Assembly: GCA_910577805.1 (NCBI GenBank) | Contig: CAJTOE010000001.1 | Location: 1-56,624, forward strand | Direction of reading: 5' to 3' | DNA: 56,624 nucleotides | DNA from: an uncultured Oscillospiraceae bacterium | Lineage (GTDB): Bacteria > Bacillota > Clostridia > Oscillospirales > Oscillospiraceae | Shown here: piece after piece, positions 1 to 7,724 of the stretch | Layout: each line of letters opens with the position of its first letter | Numbering within the stretch: position 1 is the stretch's first letter | Program-made: the position numbers and the translations under genes | Notes under the pieces: generated by a model | What the model was told of the DNA's origin: nothing | What the model saw: the letters and a program-made list of their open reading frames with translations, nothing else | Database searches by the model: none

Positions 1-570
1 CAGCCAATCCCGGTCAAAGTCCACCTGGTCGGCGAACAGCGCCCCGTCCAGCGCCCCAAAGGAGCCGAACGCGTCCGCGGAGAAGAGGACCTTGTCCGTA
101 CTGTCGTAGGACACCATCACCTCCGGCCAGTGGACCATGGGGGCCATGCAGAAGGTCAGCGTATGCCGCCCCAGGGACAGGGTCTCCCCCTCTTTGACCA
201 CCAGGGTGTTGACGGGGGCTTGTCCGAAAAATTGGGCGAACATCGCCAGGGTCTTTTGGTTGCCCACCACCGTCACATCCGGACGGCGGGCCAGCAGGTC
301 CCGGAGCGTGGCGGCGTGGTCCGGCTCCATGTGGTGAACGACTACGTAGTCCAGAGCGCGGCCGTCCAGGACGTGGTCCAGGTTTTCAAAAAACTGGTCG
401 GTGATGCTGCGGTCCACCGTGTCAAACAGCACGGTCTTTTCATCCAGCAGCACGTAGGCGTTATAGGACACGCCTCTGGGGACCGGGTAGGCGCTTTCAA
501 ACAGGGCCAGGCGGCGGTCGTTGCCGCCGATCCAGTACAGGTCCCGTGTAATACTGCGAACACAGTGCAT
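1..570 (-). CDS. fprA: Flavodiiron protein (A-type flavoprotein, FprA family), 5' part
   Basis: The 190 codons seen run off the left edge, so only the N-terminal metallo-beta-lactamase-like half is present; the flavodoxin half should lie outside. Flavodiiron proteins reduce O2 to water or NO to N2O in the cytoplasm of anaerobes. The protein begins MHCVRSITRDLYWIGGNDRR and carries the diiron ligand motif HHMEPDHA (H-x-E-x-D-H) near residue 80, followed by the LVVKEGETLSLG and HWPEVMVSYD segments usual in the family. The ATG at 570 has a GAGG ribosome site nine bases upstream. An isolated MBL-fold hydrolase is less likely because of the H-x-E-x-D spacing. Confidence 0.88.
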   Translation of the reverse strand, partial: MHCVRSITRDLYWIGGNDRRLALFESAYPVPRGVSYNAYVLLDEKTVLFDTVDRSITDQFFENLDHVLDGRALDYVVVHHMEPDHAATLRDLLARRPDVTVVGNQKTLAMFAQFFGQAPVNTLVVKEGETLSLGRHTLTFCMAPMVHWPEVMVSYDSTDKVLFSADAFGSFGALDGALFADQVDFDRDWL

Positions 571-610
571 GGTCGATTACCTCGCTTTATATAGAAATTG
601 TATCCTAGTT

Positions 611-640
611 ATCATAGCACATCCCGGCGAAAAAAAACAA
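611..640 (-). promoter_or_regulatory. Probable sigma-A promoter of the flavodiiron gene
   Basis: On the minus strand TTGTTT (640-635) is followed after 18 bases by TATGAT (616-611), with a TGC extended -10. It lies about 40 bases upstream of the fprA start. No other gene would use it. Confidence 0.5.
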
Positions 641-685
641 GTCTTTCATAAATTTTCTTTTGATTCGCAAAGTAAGGGCGGCATA

Positions 686-745
686 AACTGTGGGGCCCGA
701 CCCCCTGGGCGGGCCATCTCGCTGAAGCTTCCAGTCACATCCAAA
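686..745. repeat. GC-rich ~60-bp intergenic repeat, copy 1
   Basis: The segment starting AACTGTGGGGCCCGACCCCC is repeated almost exactly at 4464-4523; the first 35 bases are identical and later bases differ at a few positions. It contains a GGGGCCC/GGGCGGGCC partial palindrome and lies between the flavodiiron gene and nagB, where no gene is seen (571-792). Together the two copies bracket the nagB-nagA-kinase operon. Confidence 0.75.
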
Positions 746-792
746 GGCCACACCCCTTCACAAATCAAAACTATTTTTCTATTCAATACAAG

Positions 793-1518
793 TTACACCG
801 CAGACAGCGCGGCCTCGTCCGCCACGACGATGCAGTCGGGGTGGTACTGCAAGATGCTGCACGGCATATGGGGGGTCACCGGGCCGGACAGCAGCCCCTT
901 GACCGCCTGGGCCTTGTTCGCGCCGCTGGCGACCAGCAGGACCCGGCGGGCCTGCATGATCTCACGGGTGCCGGTGGTCCGGGCGTGGGTGGGCACATCG
1001 TCGAGGCTGGCGAAGAAACGCTTATTGGCCTCGCGGGTGCTTGCGGTCAGCTCGATCTGCTGGGTGCCCAGGGAGAACGCCTCGCCCGGCTCGTTGAAGC
1101 CGATGTGTCCGTTGGGGCCGATGCCCAGAAGCTGGAGGTCGATGCCCCCCAGGCTGTGAATGAGCGCGTCATACCGGGCGCACTCCGCGGCGGGGTCGGG
1201 GTTCATGCCGTCGGGAATATTGGTGTTCTTCAAGTCAATGTTGATGTGGTCGAACAGCCGGTCCCGCATGAAGTAGGCGTAGCTCTGGTCGTGGGTAGGC
1301 TCCAGGCCCACGTACTCGTCCAGGTTGACGGTGCGGACCTGGGAGAAGTCCAGCTCGCCCCGCTCATAGGCGGCGATCAGCTGCTTGTACGTCCCCTCCG
1401 GGGAGGAACCGGTGGCCAGACCCAGCACGCAATCGGGCTTCAGGGTCACCTGGGCCGCGATGATGCGGGCGGCGACAGCGCTCAGCTCTTCATAATCCTT
1501 GACGCGGATCAGTCTCAT
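793..1518 (-). CDS. nagB: Glucosamine-6-phosphate deaminase
   Basis: NagB converts glucosamine-6-phosphate to fructose-6-phosphate and ammonia, the last step of amino-sugar catabolism. The 241-aa protein has the full family length and the landmarks LGLATGSSPEGTY (phosphate loop), VNLDEYVGL (the Asp used in ring opening and enolisation), and GIGPNGHIGFNEPG. The ATG follows a GGAGG nine bases upstream. It is the last gene of a leftward operon with nagA five bases upstream and a ROK-like kinase before that, which fits a GlcNAc-to-glycolysis route. Confidence 0.97.
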   Translation of the reverse strand: MRLIRVKDYEELSAVAARIIAAQVTLKPDCVLGLATGSSPEGTYKQLIAAYERGELDFSQVRTVNLDEYVGLEPTHDQSYAYFMRDRLFDHINIDLKNTNIPDGMNPDPAAECARYDALIHSLGGIDLQLLGIGPNGHIGFNEPGEAFSLGTQQIELTASTREANKRFFASLDDVPTHARTTGTREIMQARRVLLVASGANKAQAVKGLLSGPVTPHMPCSILQYHPDCIVVADEAALSAV

Positions 1519-1523
1519 AAAAA

Positions 1524-2639
1524 TCAGCCTCCAATCAAATTTCCGTCAATATAAACCTGCTCCAGGTTGAGGGAGCCGTCCAAAACCAGAAGGTCGGCCC
1601 GTTTTCCCGCCTCCAGCACGCCCACATCCTTCAGCCCCACGGCCTGGGCCGGGGCCTGGGAGACCGCATAGATCGCGTCCTCCAGGGTCAGGCCGAAGGA
1701 CACCACATTGCGCACCTCGTCCAGCAGATTGGAGGAGGAACCGGCCAGGGTATCGGTCCCCAGCAGGGTGGCCTTGCCGTTCTTCATCTCAATAGGCTGG
1801 CCTCCCAGCTCGTACTGGCCGTCGGGCATTCCGGCGCAGCGCAGGGAATCGCTGATAATGACCAGCTTTTTGCCAAAAAGCTGTCTGGTGAGCCGGATCA
1901 CGCTGGGGTGGATATGCAGGCCGTCGCAGATCAGCTCCACGGTGGCTCCGCTGTCGAAGGCCGCGCCGATGACCCCAGGGGCCCGGTGCAGCAGAGAGGG
2001 CATGCCGTTATACAGGTGGGTGGCGTGGCTGGCGCCGGCCTGGAAGGCGGCCATCGCCGTGTCGTAGTCGGCGGTGGTGTGGCCCAGGGAGACGGTGCAG
2101 GCCTTGGACACCTCCTGAATGAAGGGCATCGCGCCCTCCTCCTCACAGGCCACGGTCACCAGCCGGACCAGGCCGCCGCTGGCCTCGTTGAGCCGGTGGA
2201 ACAGAGCCGCGTCCGGCTTGTGGAGGTTCTCTGCCGCCTGCGCGCCCCGCTTGGCGTAGGACAGGAACGGCCCCTCCAGGTGGATACCGGCGCACTTGGC
2301 CCCATCCGCCGGGCGCTGGAAGCCCCCGATGGCGTGCATCGCCGGGGTCAGCACCTCTTCTTTCAGCGTCATGGTCGTCGCCAGGAAGGAGGTGACCCCG
2401 TGGGCGGCGTAGTGCCGGGCCGCGGGGGCCAGCCCTTCGGGCTTGCCGTCTGAAAAATCCTCGCCCATGGCACCGTGGGTGTGAACGTCCACAAAGCCGG
2501 GGACCACGTATTTGCCCTGGGCGTCCACGTCCGCCGGGGCATTGGCGGGACCGATTTCCGTAATCACGCCGTTTTCAAAGGAGATCGAACCCTCTTGGAA
2601 TTTGCCGTCCAGGAATAATTTCGCGTTGCCGATGACCAT
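1524..2639 (-). CDS. nagA: N-acetylglucosamine-6-phosphate deacetylase
   Basis: NagA hydrolyses GlcNAc-6-P to GlcN-6-P and acetate. The 371-aa protein shows the amidohydrolase order expected for NagA: VPGFVDVHTHGAMG (metal site remnant), GIHLEGPFLS (metal-binding Glu), SLGHTTADYD (His), ATHLYNGMPSLLHRAPG (His and substrate loop), and IISDSLRCAGMPDG with the catalytic Asp. A GGAGG site overlaps the end of the upstream kinase gene, so the genes are tightly coupled. Its product is the substrate of the NagB encoded directly downstream. Confidence 0.97.
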   Translation of the reverse strand: MVIGNAKLFLDGKFQEGSISFENGVITEIGPANAPADVDAQGKYVVPGFVDVHTHGAMGEDFSDGKPEGLAPAARHYAAHGVTSFLATTMTLKEEVLTPAMHAIGGFQRPADGAKCAGIHLEGPFLSYAKRGAQAAENLHKPDAALFHRLNEASGGLVRLVTVACEEEGAMPFIQEVSKACTVSLGHTTADYDTAMAAFQAGASHATHLYNGMPSLLHRAPGVIGAAFDSGATVELICDGLHIHPSVIRLTRQLFGKKLVIISDSLRCAGMPDGQYELGGQPIEMKNGKATLLGTDTLAGSSSNLLDEVRNVVSFGLTLEDAIYAVSQAPAQAVGLKDVGVLEAGKRADLLVLDGSLNLEQVYIDGNLIGG

Positions 2640-2642
2640 GGC

Positions 2643-4016
2643 TTACACCTCCGGCAGGGAAGCGGCGGCCACGCTCTGGCCCACCCGGCGGAACTTCTCG
2701 TCGGGCAGTCCGGGCAGCAGCTTACCCGCGCACTCCGGATACTCGTCCGCCAGCACCCGCTTGGCCTCCTCCAGGATGATGTCGCCGCCCTTGCCGGACA
2801 TCACACGGCCCAGGAGCAGCACATGCTTGCAGCCGTACAGCTCGTAGTAATAGGCCAGGGTGTGGCCCAGGTAGGTGCCGATGGTCTTGTAGATTTTGGC
2901 GGCGTTGGGGTCGTCCTCGGCCATCAATTTCTGGACCACCTTCAGCTTCTCGGCGGGGGACAGGGACTCCTCCAGCTCGATGCCCGCACGGGGGGCCAGC
3001 TTGATGACGGAGTCCTGGGAGAAATACTTCACGCCGCAGCCGATATCGCCGGACCACTCGTCCTGCATGGCCTCCGGGTGGCAGTCCACGGGCACGAACG
3101 CCAGCTCATTGAGCCAGCCGGTAATGCGGCCCTGCTGGTCCACATAGCCCACAGCCTCGCTGGTGCCCATGGCGATGCCCAGCACGTTGGGCTCGTTCAG
3201 GCTCATCATGCCCGCCAGGGCGGACACGTCGCCGTCGTTGACCACCTCGTAGGGGATATCGCCAAAGGTGTCGGTGATGGCGCGGATATAGATATCCTTG
3301 ACCTTTGCGTCAAACAGGTCCTTGGGGACCTTGAGGAACAAGGACGCATTCATGGTGCGGTTGTTGATATACACGCCGGCGGAGGACACGCCCACCGCGT
3401 CCACCCGCGGCATATGCTCTGCGGCGGATTTCAGAGCGGCCACGATGCCGTCGTAGTGGTAATCCGGGTCGGAGTTGGTCTTGGGGAACCAGACCACTTC
3501 CTCGGAATAGACGCTCTCGCCGTCGATCACGGCGGAGACCTTTCGGTCGGAGCCGCCTGCGTCGAAGCCGATGCGGCAGCCCTTCAGGTGTCCGCCCATG
3601 GCCTTGGGGGAGTCCTTGGCCTGGGGGATGTCGCTGGTCAGCACGATCTCGAAGGGATGCTCAAAGACGTTGGCCATATAGTCGAAATCGAAGTCCTGGC
3701 AGCCGCCGGCACAGAAGTCTCCCTTCAGGGCCTGATAGACCCCCTCGTCGGAGACGTAGAGCTTAAAGCCGCCCTTCATCCACAGGGCCGTTTTGACCAG
3801 GCGGTTGACATAGTAACGGTCTGCCTCGGCCATCTCCGGGGTGCCGTGGACAAAGGTGTGATACACGGCCATCTGGCCGCTGGCACGCTCCACCGCGATG
3901 GAGACCGGCTTTTTAGCGGTTTTCAGGAATGCGCGGTTAAAGAGCAGGACAGGCATAAATTCGCTGTCCAGGCAGGGACGGTTCTTCACGTCGAACGCGA
4001 TGCCACAGTGATTCAT
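2643..4016 (-). CDS. ROK/BadF-like sugar kinase, probable GlcNAc kinase
   Basis: This 457-aa protein has an actin-like ATPase core from about residue 145, with the phosphate-1 loop GCRIGFDAGGSDRKVSAVIDG, the catalytic-type NDGDVSALAG, and the ATP loop GIAMGTSEAVGYVD. It carries a ~140-residue N-terminal extension that ordinary ROK kinases lack, and I do not see the ROK zinc motif CxCGxxGC. Being first in the nagA-nagB operon, it most likely phosphorylates GlcNAc made or imported as the free sugar, feeding NagA; that substrate is inferred from context. The ATG follows GTGGAGG. A regulator lacking a DNA-binding domain is a less likely alternative. Confidence 0.8.
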   Translation of the reverse strand: MNHCGIAFDVKNRPCLDSEFMPVLLFNRAFLKTAKKPVSIAVERASGQMAVYHTFVHGTPEMAEADRYYVNRLVKTALWMKGGFKLYVSDEGVYQALKGDFCAGGCQDFDFDYMANVFEHPFEIVLTSDIPQAKDSPKAMGGHLKGCRIGFDAGGSDRKVSAVIDGESVYSEEVVWFPKTNSDPDYHYDGIVAALKSAAEHMPRVDAVGVSSAGVYINNRTMNASLFLKVPKDLFDAKVKDIYIRAITDTFGDIPYEVVNDGDVSALAGMMSLNEPNVLGIAMGTSEAVGYVDQQGRITGWLNELAFVPVDCHPEAMQDEWSGDIGCGVKYFSQDSVIKLAPRAGIELEESLSPAEKLKVVQKLMAEDDPNAAKIYKTIGTYLGHTLAYYYELYGCKHVLLLGRVMSGKGGDIILEEAKRVLADEYPECAGKLLPGLPDEKFRRVGQSVAAASLPEV

Positions 4017-4050
4017 GATAACGCCTCCACTTTTTTCTTTTTCGCTAGAA

Positions 4051-4142
4051 TGAATAGATTTCAGCGGCTTAAAAGCCCATACTGTTGTTTATTATACCAT
4101 AGATTTTGGCAAATGTCACCCCAGTAACGAAAATATTTTTCA
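4051..4142 (-). promoter_or_regulatory. Promoter of the nag operon with RpiR-operator-like palindromes
   Basis: On the minus strand GTGACA (4119-4114), a 17-base spacer and TATAAT (4096-4091) with a TGG extended -10 form a strong promoter. A palindrome of the form TGAAA-N5-TTTCA with one arm mismatch lies at 4128-4142 just upstream of the -35, and TGAA-N5-TTCA lies at 4051-4063 in the leader. The same TGAAA-N5-TTTCA pattern overlaps the -35 of the divergent epimerase gene, whose downstream neighbour is an RpiR regulator. The operator role is inference. Confidence 0.6.
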
Positions 4143-4235
4143 AAGTGTCACATTTTGTAAAAAATTCCACAATGGCCGGGTCGGTTTTGAGATACGGCTC
4201 TTTTGGCCATCTACGCTGAAATCTCCAGGACTCCT

Positions 4236-4393
4236 CCCAAAAGGCCCCTTTGGAAAGGGGCTCCGCCCGCAGGGCGGTGGGGATTGCTGCGCCGGAGCAG
4301 CCTCTATTTGAGATGTTTCGGTAGAGAGAGTGCGCAGGCAATCCCCCGTCACGGCTCCGCCGTGCCACCCCCTTTCTAAAGGGGGCTTTGGGG
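4236..4393. repeat. Palindromic intergenic element (AAAGGCCCCTTTGGAAAGGGG type), copy 1
   Basis: The ends form an imperfect terminal inverted repeat: the left end reads CCCAAAAGGCCCCTTTGGAA and the right end is its near reverse complement (CCTTTCTAAAGGGGGCTTTG). Inside, GGTGGGGATTGC near the left end and GCAATCCCCCGTCACGGCTC near the right end are also inverted. A second copy lies at 42705-42890. It separates the two divergent amino-sugar promoters. No gene is seen in 4143-4576; the open frames here are products of the repeat. Confidence 0.8.
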
Positions 4394-4463
4394 TGGGGAC
4401 TTGTAAGTGTATGTTTGATTTGTGAATAGTGCAGCCCTTCAGCTTCCCCCTCACGGAGCAGTG

Positions 4464-4523
4464 AACTGTGGGGCCCGACCCCCTGGGCGGGCCATCTCAC
4501 TGAGACTTCCAGTCACCGCCAAA
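4464..4523. repeat. GC-rich ~60-bp intergenic repeat, copy 2
   Basis: Near-identical to 686-745 and in the same orientation, beginning with the shared AACTGTGGGGCCCGACCCCC word. It sits immediately upstream of the epimerase promoter. Confidence 0.75.
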
Positions 4524-4576
4524 ACCTCCCCCCCCATTTTCCGACAGCACAGAAAATTTTTTCAAAGAAAAATAAT

Positions 4577-4605
4577 TTGAAAATCACTTTCAGGTATGCT
4601 ATACT
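4577..4605 (+). promoter_or_regulatory. Promoter of the epimerase-RpiR operon with overlapping operator
   Basis: TTGAAA (4577-4582), a 17-base spacer and TATACT (4600-4605) preceded by TGC form a near-consensus extended promoter. A perfect TGAAA-ATCAC-TTTCA palindrome at 4578-4592 overlaps the -35 element, which is well placed for repression by the RpiR protein encoded in the same operon. Confidence 0.7.
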
Positions 4606-4655
4606 GAATCCAAGCATCCGAATTGGTATAAAATACATAAAAGGAGTGATTTGTA

Positions 4656-5864
4656 ATGAAGGATGTGCAGAAGCTGCGGGATATCCGCGCATGGATTCAG
4701 AAGGAGCTGGAGAGCAGCGCCAGCTTTTGGCTCAAGTACGGCATGGACCCGGAACACGGCGGCGTTTACACCTGCCTGGACCGGACCGGCGTGCGGTTCT
4801 CTACGGATAAAAGCGTATGGATGCAGGGCCGCTGCGGATGGATCTACGCCTACCTGTGCCACGTGTACGGCGTGCGGGAGGACTGGCTCCGGGCCAGCAA
4901 GAGCTGCCTGGACTTCATGGAGGCCCACTGCATCAACCGGGAGGCCGGCGACCGGATGTACTTCACCGTCACCGCCGACGGCAAGCCCCTGCGCCAGCGC
5001 CGGTACTGCTTCTCCGAGGACTTTTACACCCAGGCCAACGCCGAATATTACGCCCTCACCGGCGACAAGGCGTGCCTGGAGCGGGCCCGCCGGGCCTACG
5101 ACCTGGTCTGGCAGCTCAACAACGGCCTGATCCAGGACCCCACCGGCATGGGTCCCAAGACCATCCCGGAGACCCGCACGGGCCGCTCCCTGGGCGACCC
5201 CATGATCTATCTGAACGTCACCGCCATCATGCGCCGGTGCGATCCGGAGCGTGCGGAGCTGTACGACCAGCGCGCCCAGGCCTGCATCGACACCATTTTG
5301 AAGTATCACCACAAGCCGGAGCTGAAATGCACCCTGGAGACCGTGGGTCCCAACGGCGAGTTCATGTCCGATATCTCCGCCGGCCGCTTCGTCAACCCCG
5401 GCCACGACATCGAGTGCTCCTGGTTCCTGCTGGAGGAGGCCAACCGCCGCAATGACCCGGACCTGCGGGCCAAGGCTATGGAAATTTTCGATATGGCCAT
5501 CGAGCGGGGCTGGGACAAGGAGTACGGCGGCGTGCTGTACTTCGTGGACTGCATGGGCTTTCCCCCGGAGGCCTACGAGCATGATATGAAGCTGTGGTGG
5601 CCCCACAACGAGAGCATGATCGCCAGCCTGATGATGTACCGGGACTCCGGCGACGAAAAATATCTGGAGTGGTTCTATAAGATCATTGACTACTGCAAGA
5701 CCTACTTTGCCGACCCGGAGTGCGGCGAGTGGTACGGCTATCTGCGCCGGGACGGCAAGCCCACCCAGCCCGCCTGTAAGGGCTGTACCTTCAAGGGTCC
5801 CTTCCATGTGCCCCGCGCCCTTATCATGACGGACCAGCTCCTGGGAGAGGTTTTAGGCGAGTAA
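4656..5864 (+). CDS. N-acylglucosamine 2-epimerase (AGE/renin-binding protein family)
   Basis: AGE enzymes interconvert ManNAc and GlcNAc without phosphorylation, using an (alpha/alpha)6 barrel. The 402-aa length matches the family. Seen motifs include WMQGRCGWIYAYL near residue 50, ETRTGRSLGDPMI, HDIECSWFLLEEA (the H-x-x-E-C segment with a catalytic-type His), and KLWWPHNESMIA. AAAGGAG precedes the ATG. With the kinase, NagA and NagB across the divergent promoter it completes ManNAc to GlcNAc to GlcNAc-6-P to GlcN-6-P to fructose-6-P. Cellobiose 2-epimerase belongs to the same fold and is the main alternative. Confidence 0.85.
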   Translation: MKDVQKLRDIRAWIQKELESSASFWLKYGMDPEHGGVYTCLDRTGVRFSTDKSVWMQGRCGWIYAYLCHVYGVREDWLRASKSCLDFMEAHCINREAGDRMYFTVTADGKPLRQRRYCFSEDFYTQANAEYYALTGDKACLERARRAYDLVWQLNNGLIQDPTGMGPKTIPETRTGRSLGDPMIYLNVTAIMRRCDPERAELYDQRAQACIDTILKYHHKPELKCTLETVGPNGEFMSDISAGRFVNPGHDIECSWFLLEEANRRNDPDLRAKAMEIFDMAIERGWDKEYGGVLYFVDCMGFPPEAYEHDMKLWWPHNESMIASLMMYRDSGDEKYLEWFYKIIDYCKTYFADPECGEWYGYLRRDGKPTQPACKGCTFKGPFHVPRALIMTDQLLGEVLGE

Positions 5865-5865
5865 C

Positions 5866-6720
5866 ATGACGCAAAACGTGTTCGAGACCATCAGCAGCCA
5901 GTACTTCGACCTGACCCATTCCGAAAAAAAGGTAGCCGATTATGTACTGGGCCACAGGATCGACGCGCAGTATATGTCTATTTCCGAGCTGGCGGAGGAG
6001 TGCGAGGTGGCGGACGCTACCATCTCCCGCTTCTGCCGCCGGCTGGGTCTGCCGGGCTACAACGCCTTTAAGCTGGAACTGGCGCGGGCTTCTATGGACG
6101 CCCGCGCCGCGCTTCCCCGTACGCCAGCCCTCTCCGTCTCCAGCGACGGCTTTGCCGCTTTGTGCAAGCAGGTGCTGGGGGACAACATCTCCGCCCTGGA
6201 GCAGACCTTCCAGCTCGTGGACCGGGAGGCCCTGCGGCAGGCGGTGGACCTGCTGGAGCAGGCCCGCCGGGTGGCGTGCATCGGCCAGGGCGGGTCCATG
6301 GTGCTGGCCATGGAGGCCTGGACTTTGTTTTCCATGGTCTCCTCCAAGTTCATCTACGTGCCGGACTCCCACTTGCAGATCAACACCCTGGCGGGGATGG
6401 AGCCGGACGAGGCTGTCTTGTATTTCTCCTACTCCGGGTCCACCCGCGACCTCCAGGACGCGCTGGAGGTGGCCCGCACCCGGCAGGTGCCCGTAATCCT
6501 GGTCTCCCGGTTCCCCAAGTCCCCCGGAGGCCAGCAGGCCAATGTGGTCCTCCAGTGCGGCGTCAACGAGAGTCCTCTGCAGCCGGGGTCCGTGTCCGCC
6601 CGGATGGCACAGCTTTTGATCTTAGACCTTCTGTTTCAGCAGCTTTGCAGCCGGAACCGGGACCAGGTGGACGAGCGCCGGTCCCGTATCGCGGAGGCGG
6701 CGGCGAAAAAGCACTTGTAG
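5866..6720 (+). CDS. MurR/RpiR-family transcriptional regulator (HTH + SIS)
   Basis: The 284-aa protein starts one base after the epimerase stop. Residues 1-77 form the RpiR-type helix-turn-helix (HSEKKVADYVL, then SISELAEECEVADATISRFCRRLG), and residues from about 115 to 265 form a SIS sugar-phosphate-binding domain (VACIGQGGSMVLAMEAWTLF, then VLYFSYSGSTRDLQDALEVA). RpiR proteins typically repress sugar-phosphate catabolic genes and are released by a pathway intermediate such as GlcNAc-6-P. Regulation of both divergent amino-sugar operons is inferred from position and the TGAAA-N5-TTTCA sites. Confidence 0.92.
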   Translation: MTQNVFETISSQYFDLTHSEKKVADYVLGHRIDAQYMSISELAEECEVADATISRFCRRLGLPGYNAFKLELARASMDARAALPRTPALSVSSDGFAALCKQVLGDNISALEQTFQLVDREALRQAVDLLEQARRVACIGQGGSMVLAMEAWTLFSMVSSKFIYVPDSHLQINTLAGMEPDEAVLYFSYSGSTRDLQDALEVARTRQVPVILVSRFPKSPGGQQANVVLQCGVNESPLQPGSVSARMAQLLILDLLFQQLCSRNRDQVDERRSRIAEAAAKKHL

Positions 6721-6766
6721 GGGTTTCCCCCCTATTCCGCAAAACAACATAAGGAGTGAAGCATCT

Positions 6767-7654
6767 ATGCGAGTACAACTGGCAAGCGCCCAGAATATGC
6801 TGCGGCTTCAAATGCAGAATCCGATGCAAAAAACCATGGGACAACTGCAAAATCCTGGTTTGGCGCAGGTGATTCAGCAGGTAAATACCAACTACAGCAG
6901 CAGAAGAAACCGTGATACCGTGGAACTGAGCCAAAAGGCGCTGGAGCTTCTGGAAGCCTGCGACACCAAAAAAGCAGACGAGACCAAGAAAGCGGAAGAG
7001 GCTTCTGCGTATCAGAAGTACGCGCCCGACATGTTCACCAAGGAAGAGTGGGCCGAAAACGCGCTTTTGGCACAGAGAGACGGCATCCAGACGGTTTCCG
7101 ATATCGTGGACTACGCAAAATCCAAATTGCAGTATACAATGTCCAAAATCTCCGAGCTGGAAAACTATCTGAACGGCACAGGCACCCACAGCGACCCCAA
7201 TATGACCAAAGAGCTGGCGGAAACGTATCTGCATAACTACAAGCACAGCATCCAGACGGATTATACAGACCTCATTCAAAGCCACATAAATCCGCACCGG
7301 ACCACAGTGGAGGAATACGACAGCTTGTCCGGCGGGCTGGCGTCCAGCGCAATGGAAAATCAGCTCGATTCTATTTCCGCCGCGTCTCTGGGGCTGACCG
7401 GCCTGTCCGACGACCCCCAGGAAATTATGAAAGCTCTGGAAAACGCCTCCAAGACGCTGGGCGGAATGAAGCAGAACGTGGAAAACGCCTACAAAGAGAT
7501 GACGGGCGGCAAGCAGATCACCAAGCCCGCCCAAAGCACCTCTATCTATGATGGAAGAACCAGCCATACCTTCTTTGCGTCCCAGATGGAACGGTCCCAT
7601 AGAGTTTTGGATACCGCGAATATGAAGCTTACCGGTCAAACCTTAAGCTTCTGA
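6767..7654 (+). CDS. Uncharacterised 295-aa protein, Gln/Asn-rich N-terminus
   Basis: I do not recognise the family. AAGGAG lies ahead of the ATG, and a strong terminator follows, so it is a real monocistronic gene. The first 45 residues are low-complexity and rich in Q, N and M. Then comes RNRDTVELSQKALELLEA, a D-T-V-E-L-S pattern that resembles segments in flagellar and related structural proteins, followed by helical, charged stretches (YAKSKLQYTMSKISELENYL). There is no signal peptide or membrane segment. Codon use and GC are somewhat lower than in the neighbouring nag genes. A secreted or structural scaffold role is only a guess. Confidence 0.75.
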   Translation: MRVQLASAQNMLRLQMQNPMQKTMGQLQNPGLAQVIQQVNTNYSSRRNRDTVELSQKALELLEACDTKKADETKKAEEASAYQKYAPDMFTKEEWAENALLAQRDGIQTVSDIVDYAKSKLQYTMSKISELENYLNGTGTHSDPNMTKELAETYLHNYKHSIQTDYTDLIQSHINPHRTTVEEYDSLSGGLASSAMENQLDSISAASLGLTGLSDDPQEIMKALENASKTLGGMKQNVENAYKEMTGGKQITKPAQSTSIYDGRTSHTFFASQMERSHRVLDTANMKLTGQTLSF

Positions 7655-7674
7655 TACTATGGGCGAATGAAATG

Positions 7675-7719
7675 AGCAGAACCAGAAAGCCGGATTCCGC
7701 TTTCTGGTTCTGCTTTTTC
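7675..7719 (+). terminator. Strong intrinsic terminator
   Basis: AGCAGAACCAGAAAGC (7675-7690) and GCTTTCTGGTTCTGCT (7699-7714) form a perfect 16-bp stem with an 8-base loop, followed by TTTTCC. It ends the 6767-7654 gene and may also stop the converging minus-strand transcript. Confidence 0.93.
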
Positions 7720-7724
7720 CTTCT

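Noticed and set aside
4069..4500. Minus-strand ORFs of 143 and 104 aa between the divergent nag promoters
   Set aside because: They are read through the palindromic repeat, lack ribosome sites and cross the nag promoter.
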